DNA of 35,746 nt from Lentisphaerota bacterium (GCA_012520735.1 JAAYNR010000140.1:1-35746); one strand, 5' to 3'. Positions 6,793 to 16,353 are shown, numbered from the stretch's first letter. The notes: generated by a model not told the origin, from the sequence alone. A program made the numbers and translations.

Positions 6793-8556
6793 ATGTCTAC
6801 AAACTTAAACAGCATGTCACGCCAGGACGCCCCGTATACGGTCCTGATCCTTGAGTCGGATAAAACAAGTTTAAACAGGTTAACCACTATTTTTGAACCA
6901 GATGGTTATGCCATAAATGCTGCAACGGCAGCACCGCAGGCACTGGCCATGGCGTCGCTGATGATGCCCGACCTGATAATTTTCGGTTCCTCACTGCCCG
7001 ATAAAGAGTGCACCGATGTGTGCCGTCAGATCAGGATCGACCCGTTACTGCGCGATATCCCGGTAATTTGTGTAACCGCCCATAACGACGCTGTCGCCCG
7101 CTTGCGTGTTTTGGAGGTGGGCGCCGATGAGATATTCACCGAGCCTATCAATGAACAAGAGGCCAGAACACGCGTACGCAACATTATCCAGCAGGATCGT
7201 CCACGTAAGCTGGCGGCACAGCGCTTGGAGTATGAACGTGCCCAAAACGAGATGGAGAATGCACTCGATGCCATCTTGGAGAAGTGGGCTTTCTCACAGG
7301 AGATGATCGGGGTTGAGGCGATGGGACATACCCGGCGCGTAACCGACCTCACTGTCGCGGTAGCGCGGGAGATGGGGATACCTGATGAGGATATTAATGT
7401 TATCAGGCGAGGCGCGATTCTGCATGATATCGGCCGGACAGCTTGTGATGATGACGATCTCCTCGGTTGGGACGATCTCCCCCAACGTGAAAAAGCCGCC
7501 ATACGCCAACACCCACTGCGTGCTCAGGAGATGTTATGGTCGATACCTATACTACGTCCCGCATTGGCGATCCCCATGCACCACCACGAGCGCTGGGACG
7601 GCTCGGGCTATCCTAATGGTTTACAGGGTGAGGCCATACCCCTGGCGGCACGAATTTTTGCAACGGTTGATGTCTGGGACGAACTGTGCAGTGGCGACCC
7701 GAGTCGGCAACCGTGGCAGCCTAATCAGGCTCAAGCTTATATCCGGGCTCAAGCCGGCAAGTGGTTTGACCCTAAAGTTGTTGAAGCATTTATCAAAGTA
7801 CTCGCTGAGCGCCCGGCCTTAACTGGACCACCACTGCCACGCCGTAGCGGCAAGCTCGAAAAAGCAGACAAGAAAAAACTCAAACTTGGCTCATCCTTCT
7901 CACTGTCGCGCCGTGGTGCTTGGATGCACCTGACCATCTCAGCCTTCTTAATCACCGTATTACCAATGTTGATTCTGGTATGGTTATGGCAGTTTGACAC
8001 CACTAGCGGTGGAGTTTCTGCCCCCTTTGCTGCGGCAGTAATAGTGGCGACCCTAGGTATTATGACCAGTGGCTATATACTGCTGGGCAAGTACCGCTTT
8101 AATATTGTCCGCTTGCGTCACTATCTGCACACTCTGGCCAGTGGTGATATACCGATGCGCGTGCAGTTATCGCAAGACTCCGACGACCTCATCGCAATGC
8201 AACACGATATGGCCGATATTGTCCGTCAGGCGGCTGACCGTATCCACACTATTATGGAACAGCAGGAGAGACTACTTCACGCAGAACGCCAGCGCGTCAT
8301 GATAGAGAGCCTGGCCTCGCTGTGTCACCACCTCGGCCAACCGACAACCATGGTTGCCACCCAACTCTATATGATGGAGCAGCAGGCGCAAACTCCGGAG
8401 ATGCGCGAAGCAGTGAGCGAATGCCAGAAGTCGTTTGAAGCGGTGCAGGATATCCTCAACCGTCTGCAGCGGGTGGTGATTTATCGTACGGAACCGTACT
8501 TAGGATCAGAAAATATCAATGAGGAGTCTGCCGAGGACCGCATGGTTAAAATATAG
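6793..8556 (+). CDS. Pseudo-receiver / HD-GYP / transmembrane / DHp hybrid signalling protein
   Basis: A 587-residue protein with an uncommon domain order. Residues 15-133 form a response-regulator receiver fold, but the phospho-acceptor Asp is Gly65 (PDLIIFGSSLP) and the conserved Lys of the KP motif is Glu117 (TEPI). Residues about 170-340 are an HD-GYP domain with intact His179, His211-Asp212 (ILHDIG), His240, HHE at 264-266 and GYP at 272-274. This family hydrolyses cyclic di-GMP. Two membrane segments follow (about 378-400 and 408-432), then a HAMP-like linker and a DHp-like helix pair with a candidate phospho-His at 512 (LASLCHHLGQP). No HATPase domain follows before the stop. An AAGGA site precedes the ATG. 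It may couple membrane signals to c-di-GMP turnover; the partner kinase is unknown. Confidence 0.85.
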   Translation: MSTNLNSMSRQDAPYTVLILESDKTSLNRLTTIFEPDGYAINAATAAPQALAMASLMMPDLIIFGSSLPDKECTDVCRQIRIDPLLRDIPVICVTAHNDAVARLRVLEVGADEIFTEPINEQEARTRVRNIIQQDRPRKLAAQRLEYERAQNEMENALDAILEKWAFSQEMIGVEAMGHTRRVTDLTVAVAREMGIPDEDINVIRRGAILHDIGRTACDDDDLLGWDDLPQREKAAIRQHPLRAQEMLWSIPILRPALAIPMHHHERWDGSGYPNGLQGEAIPLAARIFATVDVWDELCSGDPSRQPWQPNQAQAYIRAQAGKWFDPKVVEAFIKVLAERPALTGPPLPRRSGKLEKADKKKLKLGSSFSLSRRGAWMHLTISAFLITVLPMLILVWLWQFDTTSGGVSAPFAAAVIVATLGIMTSGYILLGKYRFNIVRLRHYLHTLASGDIPMRVQLSQDSDDLIAMQHDMADIVRQAADRIHTIMEQQERLLHAERQRVMIESLASLCHHLGQPTTMVATQLYMMEQQAQTPEMREAVSECQKSFEAVQDILNRLQRVVIYRTEPYLGSENINEESAEDRMVKI

Positions 8557-8586
8557 GCAACTCCAGAGTAACCCCTCAGGAATATC

Positions 8587-11427
8587 ATGTCTCAACATGG
8601 CGATATCATAATCACGGGTGCCCGTGAGCATAACTTGCGTAATATTGATGTACGCATCCCCCGCAATCTCCTCACAGTAATAACCGGCCTCAGCGGCTCG
8701 GGTAAATCATCACTGGCTTTCGACACCCTGTATGCCGAAGGCCAACGCCGCTATGTAGAGAGTTTGTCGGCTTATGCCCGGCAGTTTCTCGACCAAATGC
8801 AGAAGCCGGAGGTCGAGCACATTGAAGGGCTCTCCCCCGCCATTGCGATTGAACAGCGGACTTCCGGTAACAACCCCCGTTCGATCGTCGCCACGACCAC
8901 CGAGATCCATGACTATCTGCGTCTTCTCTATGGCAATATTGGGCATCGTCACTGTCCCGAGTGCCAGCGACCGGTAGAGCGACAAAGTGCCGAACAGATA
9001 GTGGAGCAGCTTCTGGCTCTACCCGAAAAAACCCGTCTGGTAATACTCGCGCCTATGATCAAAGGGCGTAAAGGTCGGCATGAAGAGACCTTTGCCGTCA
9101 TTCAGCGGCAGGGGTTTATAAGAGCCAGAGTTGACGGCACAATGTATGAGATCGATGAAATACCGGCACTTGATAAAAACCGCGCACACACAATTGAAGC
9201 GGTGGTTGATCGCCTGGTTATCGGCTCTCTGGCACGGTCACGAATCACCGACTCTGTGGAATTGGCGCTAAAGCAGGGCAGCGGCGTGATTCAGGTATTG
9301 CAGACCACCCCCGATGGAACTGAAAGCGAAACCCTCTACTCCGAGAAAAATGCCTGTGTCCACTGCAACATCAGTTTTGAAGAGCTGAAGCCGCGCTCCT
9401 TCTCATTTAACAGCCCTTTTGGTGCCTGCCCCGCATGTGCCGGTCTGGGGGTGCAGTTAGTTTTTGATGAAGACTTGGTTGTCCCCGATAAAAACCTCTC
9501 ATTGGAAGATGGTGCCGTGCAGGCCTGGCGCAGGTGTGGGCGTAGTCTCATCATCTATTACCGTCATCTGCTGCGTGCAGTAGCTAACTACTATAAAGCC
9601 GACATGACACTCCCCTACCATGAGCTGCCGTCCGATTTCCGCCACATACTCATGCACGGCACAGGGGACGAGCCGATCGCCCTCACTTATTGGATGCGTG
9701 GTGCCAGACGAACCTTCACCAAACCTTTTGAGGGAGTTCTGCACAATCTGTTACGCCGCTATAATGAGACCGACAGAGACGAACTTCGTGATCGTCTGGC
9801 TAAATATATGAGCCCTCAGGAGTGCCCAAAATGCCATGGAGCACGTTTGCGCCCGGAGTCACGCGCCGTCACTGTAGGCGGTAGCTCGATAATTGATGTT
9901 ATGAGCATGACAATTCTGCAGTGCCGCCAATTCTTTGCCGATCTGAAGTTACCGAAGCAGGAAGAGTTGGTCGCCACTGAGGTCTTAAAAGAGATCAGGC
10001 GCCGCCTCAATTTTCTGGTAGATGTTGGCTTGGAGTACCTGACACTAGACCGCCCCAGTGGCACGCTCTCTGGGGGCGAGATGCAGCGCATCCGACTGGC
10101 CACACAAATCGGCTCGGGTCTGGTAGGCGTTCTCTACGTACTGGACGAACCAACCATTGGTTTACACCAGCGTGACAACGAACGCTTGATTGGGATGTTG
10201 CGACAACTGCAGCAGCGTGGTAACACCGTGGTAATCGTTGAACACGACGAAGAGATGATCCGCCAGGCCGACACCATCATTGACCTCGGCCCCGGTGCCG
10301 GACGCGACGGCGGTGAAGTTGTCTATCAGGGCGACTTAAAAGGGCTCCTTAAAGCCTCACGTTCTATAACCGCTGCTTACCTCACAGGGAAAAAAACAAT
10401 CACCATTCCCGCCTCCCGTATTGGCCCCAATAGCAACTGGCTTACCATAAAAGGCGCCTCCGCCAATAACCTGCAAAACATCGATGTCTCCATCCCGCTA
10501 GGTTGTTTTGTTTGTGTTACCGGCGTCTCCGGCTCGGGCAAATCGACCCTGATAGACGATATCCTACGTAAATATCTGGCACGGCACTTCCATAACGCCA
10601 CCGCTAAACCGGGAGAGGTTAAGGAGATCAGCGGTATAAAGGCACTCGACAAAGTAATTGAGATCGACCAAAGCCCCATTGGCCGTACCCCGCGTAGTAA
10701 TCCGGTCACCTACACCGGTGCCTTTACGGCTATTCGCTCCCTCTTTGCCGCTACACCAGCCGCCAAGATGCGCGGTTATGCCCCGGGGCGCTTTAGTTTT
10801 AATGTCAAAGGAGGCCGCTGCGAAGTTTGCAAGGGCGATGGTCTTATCGGGCTGGAGATGAACTTCCTCCCCGATGTTTACGTAACCTGTGAACAATGTG
10901 CCGGCCTCCGCTATAATCGCGAAACTCTGGAGGTCCGCTATGGGGATAAAACCATTGCTGATGTCCTTGCCATGACAGTTGACGATGCCCTCGAATTCTT
11001 CAGTGCTGTTCCGGCTATCGCCTCCAAACTGCAGACACTCGCCGAAGTTGGCCTCGGCTACCTGCAACTTGGCCAACCGGCCACTACTCTATCCGGCGGT
11101 GAGGCACAACGGATAAAGCTCTCTGCCGAGCTGAGTCGTCGCGCCACAGGCCGTACCCTCTACCTGCTAGACGAACCTACCACAGGACTCCACTTTGCCG
11201 ATGTACACAAACTGATGGAAGTTTTGTTGCGACTACGTGAGAGCGGCAACACGGTAGTCGTAATTGAGCACAATCTTGATGTCATAAAGTGCGCCGATTA
11301 CATTATTGATCTCGGCCCCGATGGTGGCAGTGGCGGCGGTCAGGTGGTGGCTTGTGGTACACCGGAAGAGGTCGCAAAATGTAAAAATTCACACACCGGA
11401 CGTTTTCTTAAAAAAGTTCTTAACTGA
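8587..11427 (+). CDS. uvrA: Excinuclease ABC subunit A
   Basis: UvrA, the damage-recognition ATPase of nucleotide excision repair, 946 residues and the normal length for the family. Two ABC modules are complete: Walker A GLSGSGKSSLAF near residue 35 and GVSGSGKSTLIDD near 650; signature sequences TLSGGEMQRIRLA and TLSGGEAQRIKLS; Walker B YVLDEPTIGLHQRD and YLLDEPTTGLHFAD. Zinc-binding CxxC pairs are visible at CPEC (about 125), CVHC/CPAC (about 255-285) and CEVC/CEQC (about 745-775). The start has a CAGGA site 6 bases upstream. It follows the HD-GYP gene after 30 bases and may be co-transcribed with it. No uvrB or uvrC is in the window. Confidence 0.98.
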   Translation: MSQHGDIIITGAREHNLRNIDVRIPRNLLTVITGLSGSGKSSLAFDTLYAEGQRRYVESLSAYARQFLDQMQKPEVEHIEGLSPAIAIEQRTSGNNPRSIVATTTEIHDYLRLLYGNIGHRHCPECQRPVERQSAEQIVEQLLALPEKTRLVILAPMIKGRKGRHEETFAVIQRQGFIRARVDGTMYEIDEIPALDKNRAHTIEAVVDRLVIGSLARSRITDSVELALKQGSGVIQVLQTTPDGTESETLYSEKNACVHCNISFEELKPRSFSFNSPFGACPACAGLGVQLVFDEDLVVPDKNLSLEDGAVQAWRRCGRSLIIYYRHLLRAVANYYKADMTLPYHELPSDFRHILMHGTGDEPIALTYWMRGARRTFTKPFEGVLHNLLRRYNETDRDELRDRLAKYMSPQECPKCHGARLRPESRAVTVGGSSIIDVMSMTILQCRQFFADLKLPKQEELVATEVLKEIRRRLNFLVDVGLEYLTLDRPSGTLSGGEMQRIRLATQIGSGLVGVLYVLDEPTIGLHQRDNERLIGMLRQLQQRGNTVVIVEHDEEMIRQADTIIDLGPGAGRDGGEVVYQGDLKGLLKASRSITAAYLTGKKTITIPASRIGPNSNWLTIKGASANNLQNIDVSIPLGCFVCVTGVSGSGKSTLIDDILRKYLARHFHNATAKPGEVKEISGIKALDKVIEIDQSPIGRTPRSNPVTYTGAFTAIRSLFAATPAAKMRGYAPGRFSFNVKGGRCEVCKGDGLIGLEMNFLPDVYVTCEQCAGLRYNRETLEVRYGDKTIADVLAMTVDDALEFFSAVPAIASKLQTLAEVGLGYLQLGQPATTLSGGEAQRIKLSAELSRRATGRTLYLLDEPTTGLHFADVHKLMEVLLRLRESGNTVVVIEHNLDVIKCADYIIDLGPDGGSGGGQVVACGTPEEVAKCKNSHTGRFLKKVLN

Positions 11428-11483
11428 AATTACTCTACACACTTGACTGAATTATGGTATTATTGAGCACCAAAGGAGAAATT

Positions 11484-12026
11484 ATGAAAACAAACAAAAT
11501 TTTATGTGCTTTTGCAATTGTCGCAACACTGGTTATCAATGCTACGGCTCAGATGTCGTCGGTCTATCTGGTTCAGATTACCGATATGGCCAAAAATTCT
11601 ACTTATGAAGTGATGTCACGTGATCAACTGTCTGAATTGAAGAAACAAATATCCGAGGAGACCCGTGCCTTTCCTGCCGCTATGGCTGCCGTACAAAAAG
11701 AGTGGAAAGAGAGCGAACTCACTGCTAAGACGTATTTTCCCGGCAGTAAACTTTCGCCTCGCAAAGTTCGCGAGCAGGGGCCGATGTCGGCAGATATGGC
11801 CAATAAGAAAAAAGAGCGTCTTAACGACCGCATGCTGGATTCACAGATGAAAGATGCTAAAAAAAGGCGCGGACGGGGCAAAAACGACGTTGCTTTTAAC
11901 AAACAGATGAAAGAGGCCGAACGCAATCAGGCAGTTGAAACAATTCACGACCAACTTTGCACTAAACTGAAAGAGGCGTTAGGTCGCGACATCCCCAAAA
12001 ACTCCTTTGGCGGCGATTTCCTATGA
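11484..12026 (+). CDS. Small exported protein of unknown function
   Basis: A 180-residue protein with a clear signal peptide (about residues 1-23, MKTNKILCAFAIVATLV then NATAQ). The mature part is very basic and charged, rich in Lys, Arg, Glu and Met, and predicted helical; its middle holds KKRRGRGK. I do not recognise a family. The start at 11484 is favoured over an upstream in-frame codon at 11454 because an AAAGGAG site lies 6 bases before it. Its stop overlaps the hisD start (ATGA), so the two are probably translated together, which is odd for an exported protein and a cytoplasmic histidine enzyme. The charged mature sequence suggests binding to nucleic acid or envelope polymers, but this is speculation. 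Confidence 0.75.
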   Translation: MKTNKILCAFAIVATLVINATAQMSSVYLVQITDMAKNSTYEVMSRDQLSELKKQISEETRAFPAAMAAVQKEWKESELTAKTYFPGSKLSPRKVREQGPMSADMANKKKERLNDRMLDSQMKDAKKRRGRGKNDVAFNKQMKEAERNQAVETIHDQLCTKLKEALGRDIPKNSFGGDFL

Positions 12027-13339
12027 GTGTAGCCAAGTTTAGCATTGAGCGGTGGTCGCTCAAAAAACGCAACGCTACTGTTGAAGCTTTTTTAAACCGC
12101 CCCGCCTTTGATGAGCGCGCTGAGTCTGTCGCCGCAAAGATGCTGGCTGATATCCGCCGGAGTGGCGAATCAGCAATACTTAAGGCAGCGCATCGCTTTC
12201 AGGGCGGAGTTAACCTGACTAGCCGTAATCTCCGCGTTAGTGCGGCGACTCTGGCGGCGGCAGAGCGAAAGACTCCCCCGGCCGCTGCCGCGGCTGTACG
12301 TGATGCCTACAGCCGTGTTACAACTTTTGCCAAAGCCGGTTTGCGTCGGGAGTGGACTATCCCCACCCCTGGTGGAGGATCACTGGGCGAACGCTACCAC
12401 CCCATGGAGAGGGTTGGGGTCTATATACCCGGCGGCACGGCTCCTCTCGCCTCAACGGCTGTAATGACCGCTGCTTTGGCTCAAGTGGCAGGAGTACCGC
12501 AAATCGTTGCCTGCACACCTTGCGCCGCTGATGGCACCATCAATCCTGTATTGCTCTTTGCGCTCACACTAGCCGGCGTTACTGAAGTTTATAAAGTAGG
12601 CGGCATTCAGGCGATTGGCCTAATGGCTTACGGCACCGAAAAAATCCACCCCGTCCACAAAATTGTCGGCCCCGGTAACGCTTATGTTACTGCTGCCAAA
12701 CGGCAGGTTTACGGCGTAGTAGCGATCGACCAGGTTGCCGGGCCGAGCGAAATAGCCATTCTGGCTGATGAAACGGCTAACCCGGCCTGGGTCGCCGCCG
12801 ATCTCCTCTCGCAGGCAGAACACGGCAGTGGGCTCGAGAAATCACTCCTAGTTACCAACAGCGAAAAACTGGCCGGGGAGGTCGTGGCTGAGGTCACACG
12901 CCAAACACCCTTACTGACACGCCGCGATGCCGTCGACACCGTCATAGCCAATAACGGTATGCTGGCTGTTGTCACTCCGAACCTCGACCAGGGTATGGAG
13001 CTGTGCAACCGATTTGCACCGGAACACTTTGAAATCATAACTGCCGATGCCCAACAGCGCGCCAAAACAGCCACTACTGCCGGGGCACTCTTCATTGGTG
13101 GTTGGACCCCTGAGTCGGCCGGTGACTTTGTAGCCGGCCCCAGCCATGTATTACCAACCGGTGGTGCCGCTAAAATGTTTTCGGGACTCACTGCCGACGA
13201 CTTCCGGCGGCGGATGAGCATTGTAAACTTCACAGAAAAAGACCTCACCGAAACACGCCGCACGATTGAGACGTTCGGTGCTGTTGAGGGGCTCGACGCG
13301 CACGCCCGCGCCGCCACTATCCGTTTTGAAAACATCTGA
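12023..13339 (+). CDS. hisD: Histidinol dehydrogenase
   Basis: HisD oxidises L-histidinol to L-histidine in two NAD-linked steps, the last reaction of histidine synthesis. The 438-residue length is typical. Visible signatures include ERVGVYIPGGTAPLAST (substrate/NAD region), VAGPSEIAILADE, the zinc-binding SQAEHG, the catalytic APEHFE Glu-His pair, and AGDFVAGPSHVLPTGGAA with its Asp. A late His lies in GLDAHARAA. It overlaps the upstream exported-protein gene by four bases and is followed 15 bases later by hisC. Only these two histidine genes are in the window, so the pathway is not in one operon here. Confidence 0.97.
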   Translation: MSVAKFSIERWSLKKRNATVEAFLNRPAFDERAESVAAKMLADIRRSGESAILKAAHRFQGGVNLTSRNLRVSAATLAAAERKTPPAAAAAVRDAYSRVTTFAKAGLRREWTIPTPGGGSLGERYHPMERVGVYIPGGTAPLASTAVMTAALAQVAGVPQIVACTPCAADGTINPVLLFALTLAGVTEVYKVGGIQAIGLMAYGTEKIHPVHKIVGPGNAYVTAAKRQVYGVVAIDQVAGPSEIAILADETANPAWVAADLLSQAEHGSGLEKSLLVTNSEKLAGEVVAEVTRQTPLLTRRDAVDTVIANNGMLAVVTPNLDQGMELCNRFAPEHFEIITADAQQRAKTATTAGALFIGGWTPESAGDFVAGPSHVLPTGGAAKMFSGLTADDFRRRMSIVNFTEKDLTETRRTIETFGAVEGLDAHARAATIRFENI

Positions 13340-13354
13340 ACCATAGCAATACCC

Positions 13355-14398
13355 ATGAGTAAATATGTAACCGCAGCCGTACGTGCCCTGAATGCCTATA
13401 CCCCGGGAGAGCAGCCCAAAGCAGCCGACCTTAACAAGCTCAACACCAATGAAAATCCATATCCGCCCAGTGCCGCTGTAGCTGAAGTGCTCCGTTCGTT
13501 CGACTCCTCTCTGCTCCGTCTCTACCCAGATCCCCTTTGCAATGCTGTCCGTGAGCGGATCGCAGCGATGCACCAATGCACGGTTGAGCAGGTTTTTGTC
13601 GGCAACGGCTCGGATGAAATACTGGCTCTATGTACACGTGCCTTTGTTGAAGACGACGGCTCAATTGGCTACTTTACCCCCTCTTACTCACTCTACCCAG
13701 TCCTGACTGATATTCGCAAGGCACGCCGCAACCCTGTACCACTAAATACCGGGTTTTCGTGGAATATGCCGGCTGATTACCGCGCTTCGCTCTTTTTCAT
13801 TACCAACCCCAATGCACCTACCAGCCTCCTCTTTGACCACAATACCGTCGGCAATTTCTGCCACGATTTTGATGGCGTAGTTGTGATAGACGAAGCGTAT
13901 GTCGATTTTGCAACAACCAACTGTATGGATCTAGCCTTACGCAGTGGCAACGCCAACACTCTTGTCATGCGCACACTCTCCAAATCATTTTCACTGGCAG
14001 GTCTCCGTTTCGGCTATGTGATTGGACCGGTACCACTGATTAGTGCACTATATAAAATAAAAGACTCTTATAACCTCGACATGCTGGCCCAGAAAATCGC
14101 CCTGGCAGCACTCAATGATGTTGACCATATGCATAATAACGTGGCTAAAATTAAAGCTACGCGGGCTAACCTCACCACTGAGCTCCGTAATCGTGGCTGG
14201 GAGGTTCTCGACTCTCAAAGCAACTTCGTCTTTGCCAAACCACCACAGGGGATGGCCGCCGCAGATATCTTTACCGCACTGCGACAACGACACATTTTTG
14301 TCCGTTACTTTCCCGGCCCCGACACCGCCGACTACCTGCGCATTACTATCGGTACGGACCAGCAGATAACTGCCCTGCTTGCAGCCCTGCCGACATAA
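13355..14398 (+). CDS. hisC: Histidinol-phosphate aminotransferase
   Basis: HisC, a PLP-dependent fold-type I aminotransferase converting imidazole-acetol phosphate and glutamate to histidinol phosphate. Its 347 residues fit the family. Recognised motifs are LNTNENPYPPS at the N-terminus (substrate phosphate side), FVGNGSDEIL, ITNPNAPTS, VVIDEAYVDF (PLP Asp and Tyr) and TLSKSFSLAGLRFGY with the PLP lysine. It follows hisD closely in the same direction, supporting the assignment over other class I/II aminotransferases. It converges with the MgtC-family gene 21 bases downstream, with no obvious terminator hairpin between them. Confidence 0.95.
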   Translation: MSKYVTAAVRALNAYTPGEQPKAADLNKLNTNENPYPPSAAVAEVLRSFDSSLLRLYPDPLCNAVRERIAAMHQCTVEQVFVGNGSDEILALCTRAFVEDDGSIGYFTPSYSLYPVLTDIRKARRNPVPLNTGFSWNMPADYRASLFFITNPNAPTSLLFDHNTVGNFCHDFDGVVVIDEAYVDFATTNCMDLALRSGNANTLVMRTLSKSFSLAGLRFGYVIGPVPLISALYKIKDSYNLDMLAQKIALAALNDVDHMHNNVAKIKATRANLTTELRNRGWEVLDSQSNFVFAKPPQGMAAADIFTALRQRHIFVRYFPGPDTADYLRITIGTDQQITALLAALPT

Positions 14399-14419
14399 AC
14401 GCGTCCGGGAAAGCACCGC

Positions 14420-15115
14420 CTAATCGTCATTGCGGTCTTCAACTTCTACATCGAGAACCCCAGGCATCGTTTTAAGATAGCGGATAGTAGTTGCTGTACT
14501 GTTTTTGGCATTTTTACGCAACAGCAATTTTAAAATTTGCCTATCCCCCGCTATGTTTTCATCGCACACAATTTTGTGAACATGCAGACCACCTTTAGCC
14601 AAAGCCTCTTTAATCAATTTATGCGAGGTCTTGCTAACATTTATTGTAATGCTAAGCTGGGTAAGTTGCCGTGGAAAGCTAACCAAAAAACGCTCAATCG
14701 GTTTAAGTGCCATCAATATTACCAGACAGATCAAAGTTGTCGCGACCGCAGCCACATAAAGCCCTCCCCCCACCGCAAGTCCAATAGCCGCCACAGCCCA
14801 CAAACTGGCAGCCGTAGTTAAGCCGCGCACCACATCCTCCCGAAATAAAATAGTCCCCGCACCCAGAAAACCGATCCCACTTACCACCTGAGCCGCTACA
14901 CGAGCTACATCTACTTCAATATGCGGTTGCCCCAGACTAATCACCTCCATAAACCCATATGCCGAAACTATCATGATTAACGCTGAACCAACACACACCA
15001 TCATGTGCGTACGTAAACCTGCTACCCACAACAAGCGTTCCCGCTCCAGCCCGATTAAACCACCTAGACAAGCCGCCATTAATAAACGTATAATTTGTGT
15101 CTTTGCATCTAACAT
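14420..15115 (-). CDS. MgtC/SapB family inner-membrane protein
   Basis: A 231-residue MgtC-family protein. The N-terminal half has four to five membrane segments with the family signatures GGLIGLERER and AGLRTHMMVCVGSALIMIV (about residues 19-51) and SGIGFLGAGTI (about 79-89). Residues about 150-231 form a soluble ACT-like domain ending in an acidic tail. MgtC proteins affect magnesium homeostasis, ATP synthase activity and, in pathogens, survival in macrophages; chromosomal homologues in environmental bacteria have less clear roles. A GGGGTGG site lies before the ATG. It is divergent from the damaged subtilase gene. Confidence 0.92.
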   Translation of the reverse strand: MLDAKTQIIRLLMAACLGGLIGLERERLLWVAGLRTHMMVCVGSALIMIVSAYGFMEVISLGQPHIEVDVARVAAQVVSGIGFLGAGTILFREDVVRGLTTAASLWAVAAIGLAVGGGLYVAAVATTLICLVILMALKPIERFLVSFPRQLTQLSITINVSKTSHKLIKEALAKGGLHVHKIVCDENIAGDRQILKLLLRKNAKNSTATTIRYLKTMPGVLDVEVEDRNDD

Positions 15116-15227
15116 AATTCACCACCCCTTTTAAATAGTACAATCTTAACTACATAACTACCCTATCGACAAGTTCAAAAATATTTTCCCGTTGCCGCCA
15201 TCATTCACAACTGATAAACTAGTCTTT

Positions 15228-16310
15228 ATGTTTAAAACGCACCATATACCCACTTTACTGCTGTATCGATTGATTGCCGCTTTTGTAGTATCGCTCTTGC
15301 TATGGCATCTGCCGGCTCGTGCCAATGATGCCACACCACAGCCGCGAGAAGCATCGACTCTGCCTGATCCTGTCGCCAGAAAAGAGTTTGCAACGCGCTT
15401 GCAGCAGAGTCAACGTGCAGCCCGCGCCCATGCAATAAGCCAAGCCAAACGTTATAACCTCCCAATCACAATCACGGGCGATGACGGCTACTCCTTTTTT
15501 GAGCTAGTCGACTGGCAAAACTCACGCCCCGTTTATTATGGTACGCTAAACCTCAACGCTGCCATAAGTAGCAGTGCCAACCTGATCTGGCCGTCACCCT
15601 ATCTGGCTCAGGGTGCCAATGGCACTGTAGGTGTATGGGATGCCGGCAGTGTCCGAGCTACACATCAAGAGTTCGATACACGAGTCACAGTTAAAGATAA
15701 CGTAGCCAACCATACCCACTCAACTCATGTTGCCGGAACTATCGCCGCAAAAGGTTTCAACATTGATGCACACGGTATGGCGCCATTGGCTAAGATCGAC
15801 AGTTACGACTGGCTCGACAACTATAGTGAAATCTACAACGCCGCCGCCACCAACACTGCTGCTCTCACTATGGTAGAATCAAGTGTCACCAGTGGCGATC
15901 ACACCCAAAACTGGTATTTTCACTGGGATCGCAGCTCCCCCATCCGCGCCACATTATCATGGACCGACCCACGCCGTGAGGCTATTGCCGAACACGACTC
16001 CCGCCTGCCGCATCTGGTTAATGATCTTAATCTTAAAATAATCACCCCCCGCGGAAAGCAATTGCTCCCCTACGTCATGCCGTTTGTCGGGAACTGGTCA
16101 CTTGCCTCAATGTCGCACCCCGCTACTAACGGTATCAACCACACCGACAATGTGGAGCAAGTATACCTCGCTAACCCCACCACTGCCGGACGTTATCGCG
16201 CTGTTGTCTCTGTCAGCGGCACTCTTATCCATGATCTTCAGCAATATTCACTATGGATCAGCGGCTCAAAACCACCACCACACCCCCCTACAGTTATAAT
16301 TATCCGTTAA
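15228..16310 (+). pseudogene. Subtilisin-like (S8) protease lacking the catalytic serine region
   Basis: A 360-residue open frame with a signal peptide (hydrophobic stretch about residues 10-29, then PARAND) and part of a peptidase S8 domain. The catalytic Asp is visible in GVWDAGS (Asp138) and the His in HSTHVAGT (His167). The segment that should follow, carrying the oxyanion Asn and the GTSMAxP serine motif, is absent. The protein passes from YSEIYNAAAT (near nt 15850) straight into a C-terminal beta domain (ATLSWTDP, VNDLNLKI, DNVEQV, YSLWISG) usual at the end of such proteases. A large in-frame internal deletion is the simplest reading. The start at 15228 has no clear Shine-Dalgarno site; a TTG at 15192 is an alternative. 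It might persist as a non-catalytic protein. Confidence 0.75.
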
Positions 16311-16324
16311 AACCAATCTCTGGC

Positions 16325-16353
16325 TTGACATAGCCGCCTTTTAAAAGGAAAAT
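16325..16353 (+). promoter_or_regulatory. Candidate promoter of the Lrp-family gene with embedded palindrome
   Basis: A perfect TTGACA (16325-16330) is followed after 17 bases by GAAAAT (16348-16353, 4/6). A perfect 12-base palindrome, CCTTTTAAAAGG at 16337-16348, fills most of the spacer. Lrp/AsnC proteins often repress their own promoters through AT-rich dyads, so this is a plausible autoregulatory operator. The sites are seen; the regulation is inferred. Confidence 0.45.
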
